From Austropuccinia psidii (Eukaryota; Basidiomycota; Pucciniomycetes; Pucciniales; Sphaerophragmiaceae): DNA of 64,000 bases. The notes beneath the pieces were generated by a model. That model made no database searches. It was given only the letters and a program-made list of their open reading frames with translations, and was not told the DNA's origin. The DNA lies in the NCBI GenBank assembly GCA_023105745.1, contig JALGQZ010000016.1:28575154-28639153 (forward strand), written 5' to 3'. Of this stretch, positions 24,037 through 34,576 are shown one piece after another (within the stretch, counting starts at the first letter, position 1; each line of letters begins with the position of its first letter). Made by a program: the position numbers and the translations under genes.

Positions 24037-24351
24037 AAAATGAATCTCAAACAAGCTCATAATTACTAGCTTTGAAAATGCACTGGACTCACCCCACAAA
24101 TAAGATTATTAAAAAGAAGAAAGCTGCTCTGAAATATCAGATGGCCATGTTTGAAAAGCATTTGTAGATAATGAGAACTTGAAGCTCACTTATAATCCTG
24201 AAAACTTGGTTTTTGAATTTTATATTGACTGGAATAACCACATACATCCAAGATTGGCCCAAGGAAAATTTCAATAGGTGTTATATTTTTGATTTGCTTC
24301 AATCTTCCTTCTGAAAAACAATATCAATATTGAAACCTATTTGTCTATGGG

Positions 24352-27009
24352 TGTGAGCCTTGAGGTATATTTTACATACCCAAATAGGCCACAATTGTCT
24401 TTAAAATAAATTATGAACTATGCATGACCCATAAGTCATGCATATATTCAAAATTCATCATTTTCATTTCAGAGAAGATGAATAAATTTTGATTGAGTAA
24501 TTAAATACATGAATTCAAGGCCAGATTTGGATTCTACACAAAATTTCACCTAGAGTAGCTCCATAGAGTGAATAAGCTCAAATCAACTCTTTGGGATGGT
24601 AATATGGAAAAAAATTCAATAGCCCATCATCAATACCACATAAAAGAATTGTGAGAATTTTTGTTTTTCTCAATTTCACACCAAAATAATGGGAATGTGA
24701 GAAATCCCATGTTACATATACACTGAGAATAGTGTTATGCATGTTTGTGGCACTTAATATTATTGCATTCCTACATACACCTTTGGTACACCCATAGTGT
24801 ATATCAGTCTTCAAGTCTAAAGTTCTATTTTTGACATACAAAATAGTCAAGGGGGACAAAAGACATCAAAGAGAGCCAGGGTACGCAATGTTTGAGACAT
24901 CTGAGGAATGGACAGCTCTAAAGCTTGGATCCATGGCTGATCTTGGCCCAATTAGTATACTAAAACCTTTTGGGAACTTGGTTACCAAGTTAAAATCTCA
25001 TGAAATCATAAGAAGAATAGCAAATCAGCTTCTATTTTGATGTGCCAAGGAGGTAAAGAGCAACTTAGACTCCTGTAACCAGGTAAACTCTTAATGATTT
25101 TTCATTGATAAACCCTAAAAGAGTAATTAAAACAATATTTGGACTAGTATCCATTGATTTACCTCATAGCAACCAGCCATATAGTGCTATTTACAATTCT
25201 ATGTAGAAATGAGGTAAAACCTTCAAAAACTCATTCAAAATACAATTACTAATGAAACTTTCTGAAACTTGCAGGACCAATTGAGAACTGTAGACTACAT
25301 ATAAAAACCAAAAATAATTATACTTTTATAAGTAAAATTAAAAGTATTACTTACAGTCCATTTTTGATGATTCCACATGAAACACTGAATCTTCAAAAAT
25401 TCACAGAAAAGACACTCTGTGATGAAATTTCCAATAAAATTGATAATTTTGAGGAATTAATGATTATTTTTGAATAAAAGAATATTTACAGTTTTTACTC
25501 CTTGTTGTCACAGCCAAGGAGGCAGGGGCATTTCCAATCATCATCAGCAAATCATTATATCATGGATACCCTTCAAAACCCAATCAGCAAGGGGGTTTCA
25601 TTCAACAATTCACCCAATACAGTTTTCATACCTCAATACAGTTCCATACAGGCAAGACTCAAATACAGGATTCACCAAATACAGGCCTGTCATCAATACA
25701 GGCGCAAATACCTGTATTGACTGTATCACCTGTATTGGATTCACCAATACAGGATTCAATCCCACATCCAACTTCTTCCAGCATACAGGCAAGTATCTTA
25801 ACACTCAAACTCCAAGGCTGGCATTTCTCACATATACCAGCCCCTCTTCACCCACCTGGGGGTTTTTCCCCCAGTTAATTAAAATAGTTGATTTATTATT
25901 TAATATTATTTTATTCTCACTTTTGGAATATTATTTTATTACTTATTAAGTTAGTCTTAGCCTTCCCTCACGTGTTCAGTAGAGTCCTGGTGGCCATATC
26001 CTTATTAATTCCTTTTCTCTTTTCTGAACAGGTTGAAACAGTGACTCAGGATTACTTAGTGGTTGGCTCTCTATTTATTACTTATTGTTATTTCTTCTTC
26101 TTAGTACTCTTATTCTTTTATCAGGAATTTATCCTTGCATTCTGTCTATCCTGTTCTTGAGTATTTTGAGCCCTCCTTAAGTAAGTCTGTTCACTGAGTG
26201 CCAGGCCCTCTTCATTTTAGAAGAGCCCCTGTGACACTTGTATTCTTAACCATAAATTGGTTGATAGTCACATAAAAGCATCAATTAATTAATTATGATA
26301 ATCTTACATGACAACAGATGATGCAATAAATAATCCAAAAAGGTTTATTGTTTTCTCATTCACTGGTGTTTCAGTTTACTCCATGGAACGCCTCTGTGAG
26401 CTTTTGTTGACTTGAAAGAGATGCCTCCTCTTTCTGTTTTTTTCAAATAATCACATTAATCAATTATACCTTTATTACCAACAAGTAAGTATTAGTTGAA
26501 ACCTTTCTTAAGGGTTTTATTCTTTCATAATCATTCAGAAAGACATGAGATCATAGAAATCAGCTATATATTGCTGTAATAGTGTTACAAATCCATTTTG
26601 ATCCATTAAATCCACAATTATCCATCAAGCTTCTCTGCTATTATCTTTAAGAGTTTGTTTGGAGTATTATTGAGTGATTTATCTTAATTCTTCAAGTTTT
26701 TCTCTGGTAACTGTTTTATTCAAGAATTATATTTATAATTATTCTTGCAAAAGCTAATTATATATTAAAATTCTTTTATTATTTCAATAAAGAACTTTTA
26801 TCATTAAATACCTCTTGTAATTGATTCTAGTAGACAATTACTACTTACTGTTATAATCACTTGTAGTGTATAACAAGTAAAAGAAATAATCAATCAATTA
26901 ATTATTCACTTGTGGTTATAATGATTTCTAGTCTTATATTTCATAAGAACCCTCATAGTACTGCTGATTAATAGTAATATTATAAGCAGTTTCATAGACA
27001 CATCTTACA
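24352..27009 (+). repeat. Solo LTR of family II, interrupted by a 731-bp insertion
   Basis: Starts TGTGAGCCTTGAGGTATATT and ends CATCTTACA, collinear with the LTRs of element E. Without the insertion (736 bp including the duplicated target) it is about 1.92 kb. Flanks ATGGG (24347-24351) and AAGGG (27010-27014) match at 4 of 5 bases, so it is a solo LTR left by recombination. Open frames at 24578-24859 and 24831-25040 recur in other LTR copies and are not genes. Confidence 0.85.
25506..26236 (+). mobile_element. 731-bp TG...CA insertion (solo LTR or TRIM-like) inside the solo LTR
   Basis: The insert starts TGTCACAG and ends CTGTGACA (perfect 8-bp inverted ends) and is flanked by perfect 5-bp duplications CTTGT (25501-25505 and 26237-26241). 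Comparison with the LTRs of E shows the empty site. It encodes nothing convincing; its left half is packed with AATACAG/CTGTATT motifs (25615-25790), and a pyrimidine-rich part follows. Its last ~45 bp resemble 61210-61255. Best read as a solo LTR of a third, small LTR family. Confidence 0.8.
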
Positions 27010-28271
27010 AAGGGTTAACTAAAGCCCCCAAAAGCCCACCTCAGATCACTTGAACAGCTTTTTGAATTCTCTTGTTTCTAAACTCCAGGAGGTGTTGAAA
27101 GGTGTCCCCTTTGCTCCAACAGCCAGTTTCCCCAATGGAAATCTATTAAATTTTCCCTCCTCTGACTAATTGGGAATATTCCAGCTCTCCAAAAAATTGG
27201 AGGTTTAGCATCTCACTCAGAAATTCAATTTTTTGCACGTTGTAATGTTCCCATAAAATACATTTAAAATATTCAAAAAACCACTAGGCCCCAAAAGGAT
27301 CAAGATAAGCATAAATAAGGAGTTACTCAATGGATTTAAGCAACCAGAATTAACCAAAGAGGGAAACGTTTAGCAGAACATGTAACTGTTTACACTATTT
27401 TGGAGGACCTTCCTTGCTGGAGCCGTTCCCAAATGATGACTATTGATGTTATTCATAATTTTTTATTGGGTATTGTAATAGATTATAGCCTAACATATCT
27501 CAAAATTGAAAATTCTTGAAAAGCCCTATCATCAAAGGAAAGAACCACAGAAAAATCATCAAATTCATGAAAACTCAAAAGCAAGGACACTGAAACAATC
27601 AAAGTTGCTGTTACTTTCAAAATATACAAGTTAATACTCAGGGAACACTCAAAGAGTCCAGAATTTGAATCATTTTACAGTATCATTGAAAAAAGATAAG
27701 AAAGAGAAAGAGATCAAAATTTAGATATCAGGTCCATCACCAAAATTTCAAGTGGTACACAAGCCAAGCCCCCAGTTTTGTCACAGGTTCCCCATAGGCG
27801 CAAAACTTCTGTCAAGCCCTCACCCTCCATCAATATCTAAGCTAAGAAGCTCATCACAAACTTTGTTAAAACGTTCTCCTGAGGAAATATCAAAGGAATT
27901 ATTGGTGAAATGAAAGGAAAAGGAATTTTATCCAAGTTTCACTTCATAATTATCCCAAGAAATTTTGAAGCAATCACCTGGTAGAATTTAAAAGGAATCA
28001 GATAAAATGAATAAGCCTCACTTGATCAGTTCTTTTCTACAGTAGTCCTCATCTGTCTCATGTCAAAAAGACATATGTGCTTTGTCATCACTCTTGGGTG
28101 AATCCAAGACAAAACTTAATATAACCACTGAGGAGCTTGAATTTCTACATGAAGGTAACCATAAGATTATCCTTTCATCATTTATAGCAAATATAACCAC
28201 AAATATGGTAATTCCTTTCTATAGAGCCTCAAAAGCTTCTTATTGGTGTATCTTATATACTGTACCTATAG
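27010..28271 (+). other. Spacer with weak coding-like scraps
   Basis: About 27730-27960 (QAKPPVLSQVPHRRKTSVKP in one frame) and 28082-28271 (LLGESKTKLNITTEELEFLH) look protein-like. The second is cut at 28271 by the next LTR. No start, domain or partner exon seen, so they are treated as remnants. Confidence 0.3.
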
Positions 28272-29284
28272 TGTCAGTATGTGAGTCAAAACCAGAGCAC
28301 AAGAATGACAGCCAAAATACCATAAACTAATGGTGGAGTATGATACCACCAAAACATGGATCTGGGCCAAAAAAAGCTTAAAAGGTATCAAAAAAAGAGT
28401 AAAGTAACCTCTTTCCAAATATTAAACTTCCAAAATCCTAGGACAAAGAATAATAAACCTATTCAGGCTCAAAGTAGTTTCTGAGAATAAAACTTAATTT
28501 TAACCTCCCATCTAAGATTCAGAAAAAGAGGCTGAACCCCATAAAATGGGTGTTCATATTGAATATCTCAGTAAGAGCTATCCAACGGTACCAGCCAAAG
28601 TAATCTAGAATCAAATACAAAAATTATGTCCAAGTTAAAGCTGAATAAGGGTGAATAAAATATTCACCTCCCAGCTAGCTTCTACAGTTTTAGCATGAGA
28701 TACTTGAAGTGGGGTAATTTTGGAAAGAGAACAATCAGGGCTATTTGATGGTTCCATCCATTTCCCCATGGCCCATCCAGAAAAAAAAGGTATGGAGAAA
28801 ACAAGTTCCATACATAATGTCAGAAGAATCCATATCTGAATAATGAAAATTGAAAATGGCATGACTTTGCCATGTTTAATGTTATAAATACCAAATGAGG
28901 TACACGTGTGTTCACTTCAGCCAGGGCTACATACCAAACCAACCTTGAGCTCAATATCTTGAGAACTGACAAAGGTAAGGAAGTTTTAAGGTGAAAATCC
29001 CACATTTTGGCCAATACACCTTCACTGTGGAATAATTTACCATATCACCAAATATGATGTGTCAGTTCTACAAAGGAGCTTTTTACCCTTAACTACCTCA
29101 TAGTTTGTGTAATACAGGTTAAGTACAGTATTCTACAGGTCATACACTTAAGAAGAGGGCTGTGTGGTCCCCAAATTAAACCATTAACCAAGTATTGGTG
29201 AAAAATGCCCTGATGTGGTTTCAAAGCCACATCTGATAACCATTAAGGATGAAAAGGGACCTTTGTCTTCCCAAAAGAGGAATC

Positions 29285-29360
29285 ACCCAGGGCATATGCA
29301 TGTCCTGTAAGGTCCACAGGATGCAAAGTCCTGTTACAACGTAACACACTTACAACACAT
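29285..29360 (+). repeat. Left terminal inverted repeat of the 888-bp element
   Basis: Pairs with 30098-30172. Shared core blocks are GGCATATGCATGTCCTGTA and GCAAAGTCCTGTT, followed by TTACAACAC after a small length difference. Confidence 0.75.
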
Positions 29361-29429
29361 CATGCTTTGTAGATAATACAGGACTTCAAGTATTGGATAT
29401 GAATTGCATACTGCTATACTACTGTAGGG

Positions 29430-29505
29430 GTACAGTACTGGTCTGTACTGTACAGTATCTACGTACGGCACAGCACAGTACGTCTGTACAGTACACATAC
29501 TGTAC
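29430..29505. repeat. Left GTAC palindrome cluster
   Basis: Nine GTAC tetramers in 76 bases (at 29430, 29435, 29445, 29450, 29463, 29478, 29486, 29491 and 29502), many as ACAGTAC or CTGTAC. The density is far above expectation for AT-rich, CpG-poor DNA. The position inside a TIR suggests transposase-binding sites; that is inference. Confidence 0.7.
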
Positions 29506-29530
29506 GACTAACATCTATTTGATTGTCATT

Positions 29531-29893
29531 TTATCCTCTGTCAACAATTAAAAATATCATTTTTTGCAAAGTCAAAATGGAATCCTTTGCTAGCTCTTTA
29601 GTTTCAATCAAAGGCAACAATTTAGGATCAATTGATTTTTGAATGAGAAATTGAACGGCTCTGTTTTCTTGGGCTGTTAGGATGATTTCTAAGTAGCTCT
29701 GTGTGAAATTTGACAAGTCAAGGATAAACATCAAGAACATTTCAAGCTCCTGCATCCATTCTAAAAATTTATCCCCATTGTCTTGAAGCTTTGGAATCCA
29801 TGAAACATAAGGAAGGGGGTTGTTTATAAAAGAATCTGTTGGAGCCTTGGATTTAGAATCACAAATATCAAGTTTATAATTGGTCGTGGACAT
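29531..29893 (-). pseudogene. Truncated Gag-like ORF inside the TIR element
   Basis: From the ATG at 29893-29891 the frame gives 120 residues with no stop: N-terminal STTNYKLDICDSKSK, then NPLPYVSWIPKLQDNGDKFL, EWMQELEMFLMFILDLSNFT, AQENRAVQFLIQKSI and a short divergent end before the TAA at 29531. The 'W...F..W...' start with a helical Leu-rich continuation fits the N-terminal part of a Copia-like (UBN2-type) Gag as I know it, but only about 110 residues are present and the rest of gag and all of pol are missing. The frame stays open upstream to 30040, but that part is low-complexity. It is probably a captured fragment. Whether it is expressed cannot be seen. Confidence 0.5.
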
Positions 29894-29986
29894 CATTTTA
29901 AAAAACCAAATCAAGTTTGCATAATGACTTTTTTTAAAAAAAAATAAAAAGGAAAGGAAATAATTACGTGTGTAGTTTTTGGTGCT

Positions 29987-30034
29987 GTACCACACACATT
30001 TAATGTACTTTACAGTACAGTACTGTACATGTAC
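29987..30034. repeat. Right GTAC palindrome cluster
   Basis: Six GTAC tetramers in 48 bases (29987, 30005, 30015, 30020, 30025 and 30031), on the other side of the gag-like ORF and mirroring the left cluster. Confidence 0.7.
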
Positions 30035-30097
30035 ATACAAAACTTACACTTATTTCTGTGCAAAAGGAGTGCAAGACTTAAAGTACTGTTTGAAAAC

Positions 30098-30172
30098 GAC
30101 ACAGGAGAGTGTTGTAACATGAACAGGACTTTGCTTCCTGTATACCCTACAGGACATGCATATGCCTGGGGT
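30098..30172 (-). repeat. Right terminal inverted repeat of the 888-bp element
   Basis: Reverse complement of the left TIR with about six differences in the outer 51 bases. Ends CCTGGGGT next to the GAATC duplication. Confidence 0.75.
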
Positions 30173-30441
30173 GAATCCCCATCCTGCTCTAAAGTTCAAA
30201 AATAGTACAACTGTCAAAAAAAGTGCTAGTCTTGGAAATTTACCACGTGTACCTCCAATATTAATTACTGTAGTGTTTATTATAATAATCAAATTAGTAA
30301 AGCTAAACCAAGGGCTTTCAATAGAACTCACCACCACTATTTCTCTATAGTAGAGCCCTTAAAATTTATAAATACATGTCCCAGTCATACTTATAGTTGT
30401 AAATACCATCATTATCATTCAATAATAGACTAAGTCTGTAA

Positions 30442-33429
30442 TATAGTCTTATTATTCATTTGAAAACTGTATCCTGAAAAGAATAAAAATCCTTCCAAAA
30501 AAATACTTATTTTAACCACTTCTGCTTTAGTATCCTTAGTTAACGTTGCAATGTCTGACTAATTCTCAATGTGTCAAATATATTTCTTTGAGAATCTCTT
30601 AGTTCACTATTTACAGAGATTATTGGATAATTGGGACGTAAATATAAACCAAAAACCCACTTTCCACATCTCTCAACACTTATCTGAAGTTGATTTCAGC
30701 TATGGATCACCCTATTATTTCTCATTCTGGGAAGGAGAAAAAAGAAAAACACAGGTGAGATTTTTTTGATATGATTTCAATTATTATTGATAAATATTAA
30801 TCTTCATAAAAAACTCCAACACATCCTGAAAAGTCAGCCTTCCTGAAATTGCTTCAAAACATAAGCTTAAGAGAGATTGTGGATGGGATAGGTTAAAAGA
30901 TACCCAAATAAAACTACCTGAAATAACCATCATATCTACAGATTTGAGATTAATACTTTATTATAAAAATACAAAACTATCACCAAAAGAAGATTGAATT
31001 AACTTAAAACCACTAAATCTTTTGAAACGCTTCCTTGGGAATTTTACAGGAATTCATTTCCTGAATTTTATTATAGTGAGTGGACCTTGTGTGCATCTAT
31101 TAAGCTTAAGGGAATACCATTTTCCCTTAAAAATCACACTTTGGGAGCTCTCAGATCACATTTATCAAAGAAGGTTGTAGTCCCCATTCCAATTTGGAAT
31201 TGCTGAGGAAATCCTTTGGGTGGAAGCTTCAAAAAGATATTTCTTATTGTTAAGAATACTCACTTCACTACTAAATTTCAAGAAACATGAAGATCCTTAC
31301 AAAATATTTACTGATTTGAATTCAAAATTATTATTAACTAAATCTCACGGTTTTATCATAATAGCTCAAGAAAATATGCAATGTCATTTTGCACGCTAGA
31401 AGAGCTCATCAAAATTTTTGGATTCCAATGATGAAGTCCTTTTTTCATCTTGCCATAAATTAAGTTTTACGTATGAAATTGTTATTTATGTTACCGGATA
31501 TTGTTTAATAAAACATATTCTACTTCCAAAAACAGGAAAATATCTCTTTTAAAGCTTAATTTAGTGTGATTTCCAAACTCCCACAAAAAATAACCCTTTA
31601 AAATTCATTCAAATTATGATGTCAAAATTAATTTTTGTATTGAGTAATGATCTCATAGATTATAATAGAATTGTATTTAAATGATGGATCTTTCAAAGTT
31701 AAATTGAAAATGTGTCTTAATAAAGAGTATATCATTTTATAACATCATTATAATCTATTAAAAGAGTATTATTCACCATTTTCAGATGATATATCCCATA
31801 CAAATTAGCTCAAGTAAAGTCATTATCAAAACCACTACTGAATTAAGACTGAAAACTAAAATATTGGAAAGCTCAGATGAATATTCATGTATAAATGTAA
31901 ATTCAATAATCTTCATTCATCAAATCTTGAAATATGTCAGAAAATATTCAACATATCTGTGGCCCAAATTTAATTCAAATCTTAACTATACTTGTGATAT
32001 TCCAAACCATTATGAATAAAAAATTAAAGCAACAAGAGAGAATTATCAAACTATGAGCAGTTATATAGAAATACCCATTTTGAATGAAGAATATATACTC
32101 CCTATTAATTTTCAAGTAGTTATTCATGTAAAATATGAATATAAATCAGTATATTTAAAGCTCAAAGATATTACATACTAATATTACACAAAGAGTCTTT
32201 CAAATCTAGCACAATGTGAAGAAATATTTCAATAAAGTCAATTAGAACAGAACTTGCTATAACGAGTAATAATACAACATTTAGGATATTGTATAAACAT
32301 TATTGAGATACTTTAGATTGAATTTTCATTCTCACTCTTAAAAATTATCAGTTAATTTCTCAATTATTACCTATGAAAATTTCCACATAAAATGATTTGA
32401 GTTATAATTGGGTGAATTAAAATTTATAATTTGAAAATATATATTGTGTATTGGTAGATTCTTGAGTTAAGTGTTTTTGGTAGCTGATTGTGATGAAATA
32501 TTAAGCTAAAAGACATAAGGATCATACACTACGTACAGTCTTACATGGCTGAGGTAAAGAATAATTTAATGATACACATATTGAGATATACGGCCAATGA
32601 TATTAATGGTGTATTACCAGGGGTGAAAGTAAATCATTTTTGAATATTATTGTGTGAGCTTCCAGATAACATGCTTCTAGATTCACAAATTGAGATGAAT
32701 ATATTGTACCACCTGATTTTTATGAATGGATATCAAGAAGATATATATTACTTTACTAAAGCTTATTAATTCAAATTTATCAATATTCAAATGGAAAATC
32801 CCATCATGTAACAGAATTTTATTTTGAAAAAGACTTTTCCTATGAAAAATGAGGTACTCTTATGTTTCAATATATTAAACTTTGTGGACTTCAAAGAATC
32901 TTGAAATAAATAAACAGTAAGATTTTTAAATCAAATTTCTATTCAAAAGGAAAAAAATTTAAATTTTCATATTCCTGGGAAATATTCTTACATATTGAGG
33001 AGGGAAATACAAAACCTCAGGGATTTTATGGGGAATTCGGGATTGCTCCTGAAGATAGTGAATTTTTGGAGTAATCCTATCTTATCATGAATTGGAAGGA
33101 TAGTGTATTTAGCTAATACTGTGGTCTCATCCTATGCAATCATTCAAAAAAGTAGTTATAATTTTTAAGTTGGGGCTTTTTATAGTAACATATATTAGGA
33201 TTTTGAAATATTGAATTTGGATATAGAAATAGCCGATGGAGGCCAGAAGACATGCATTGTTTTCGAAATTAGTATTGCTGATATTTTGATCTAACAGTCA
33301 TGGTCAAACTTTAATTGGAGTTTTTAATTGCAGTTTTGACGATTGCAGGTGTGGCTTTTATTTATCCAAAATCTTCTATTTTGAAATTTCAATTTCAATT
33401 CATGCTTTAACCTATTTCAAACTTACTCC
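30442..33429. other. AT-rich region, no gene recognised
   Basis: Low-complexity DNA between the solo LTR and the broken end of element D. The frame at 30569-30769 and a scrap near 31080-31230 (KLKGIPFSLKNHTLGALRSH) are too short to support. Confidence 0.4.
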
Positions 33430-34089
33430 CCAGGTCATCTTCCAAATGCAACACCTTTTTGATTCTTATGTATATTTCCTGCCTGATGAGCTATTGTCAT
33501 ATTTACTCTATATCCTTCAATTGATATGTGCCATCTCAGCATGTGTCTTTTGGGTGTTTTCATTTTCAAAAGGAATCTTACTTCATTACATTCAGTTATA
33601 ACTTCAAAAACACTTCCATCAAGATAATAGTGTACTTTTTCAAGTTCCCATACCAAAGCTAAGCATTCCATTTGGCTTGTGACATACCTGGCTTATGTTG
33701 GTTTAATATTTCTGGAGATAAAACAAACTTGTACTTCTGTTGGTTTGTCATCAAAAATTTGGACTTGGTGTAGGGCCTCCCCTAATGCATCTCCACATGC
33801 ATCAATGTACAAATTAAAGGGTATATTCCAATCAGGAATGAGGAGTAGGTGAAGTTCTGTAAGCTCTTTCTATATTTTCTCATATTATCTAACTCTTTCT
33901 TTGGTCATCACAAATACTTTCTGTTGATCACAGAATGTATAGAGTGAGTTTTCTATAATTGAAAAATCTTTCTGGAGCTTCCTGTGATAACTGGAAAATC
34001 CCAGAAAAGACATCTTGTCTTTCTTATTATGGGGATTTTTCTTAAGCAAAACTTCTGCCACTTTGTTTCTCTCAATAACCAAAATTAAT

Positions 34090-34576
34090 TTAAGCTGGGC
34101 TCCTTTTTGTGACTTCCAGTTTAGATAAAAGGAATTGATAAATTAATCATGAGTGTAATACTATTGAAATTATATAAAAGTGATGTGACTTTAGCTAATT
34201 TATAGTATTATTAGTGGAATGAGATTGGAGCTTCACTAATGATTTTGACGATAATTTAGAATTTAAGTAGTTGAAATCACTTATGAAAGCTTGAGAGATA
34301 TTATATTTTTCAAATTAATTAATTATTTAATTTAAACTATAAAAATATATATTTAAAATTGAGCTCTGAGGTATCATTCCAAAATATGAATGATCCTCTT
34401 AGATATTGTAAATACCTGGGTTCAAATGATTTCATATAAAGTTTTTTCAAAATTCTCAAAAAAAATAAGAAGAATAATTTTGTTCACAAAATCAAATGAT
34501 GTCATATAAGGATTCTGCAGAACCATCAAGATTAAAAATAATAAATTTCAGGTGAAGCAGTACATTATTACAGTCT
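34090..34576. mobile_element. 487-bp insertion with 10-bp target duplication in D
   Basis: Comparison with element E shows extra AT-rich sequence inside the region that follows the YIDD box. It is flanked by perfect direct repeats CAAAATTAAT (34080-34089 and 34577-34586). Its ends (TTAAGCTGGGCTCC... and ...CATTATTACAGTCT) show no obvious inverted repeat and no poly-A tail. Duplications of 9-11 bp are typical of Mutator-like elements, but without inverted ends the class stays open. Confidence 0.6.

Larger units (their letters stand above)
29285..30172. mobile_element. 888-bp element with ~75-bp terminal inverted repeats, carrying a gag-like ORF
   Basis: The left end starts ACCCAGGGCATATGCATGTC and the right end, reverse-complemented, starts ACCCCAGGCATATGCATGTC. 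The ends match at about 45 of the first 51 bases and still align at GTTACAACAC further in. Flanks GAATC (29280-29284 and 30173-30177) are a perfect 5-bp duplication, and the surrounding LTR resumes on both sides. Just inside the inverted repeats lie two clusters of the palindrome GTAC. Between them is a minus-strand ORF resembling a retrotransposon Gag. No transposase, so it is a non-autonomous DNA-transposon-like element. Superfamily not assigned: a 5-bp duplication is not diagnostic. Confidence 0.75.
28272..30441 (+). repeat. Solo LTR of family I, interrupted by an 888-bp TIR element
   Basis: Starts TGTCAGTATGTGAGTC and ends TCTGTAA, a decayed CTGACA. It is flanked by perfect TATAG duplications (28267-28271 and 30442-30446). 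Removing the 888-bp insert and its duplication leaves about 1.28 kb collinear with the LTRs of B, with some deletions. The frames at 28635-29014 are LTR sequence. Confidence 0.8.

Noticed and set aside
23641..24099. 152-codon minus frame
   Set aside because: Phe/Leu/Ile-rich shadow of a plus-strand frame with more normal composition.
24578..25040. Frames in the family II LTR (also 40364-40591)
   Set aside because: LTR sequence present in all family II copies, without a conserved frame.
25470..25949. 159-codon frame across the 731-bp insertion border
   Set aside because: It starts in the host LTR and runs into the insertion; the repetitive CIT..GFT words come from the AATACAG repeats.
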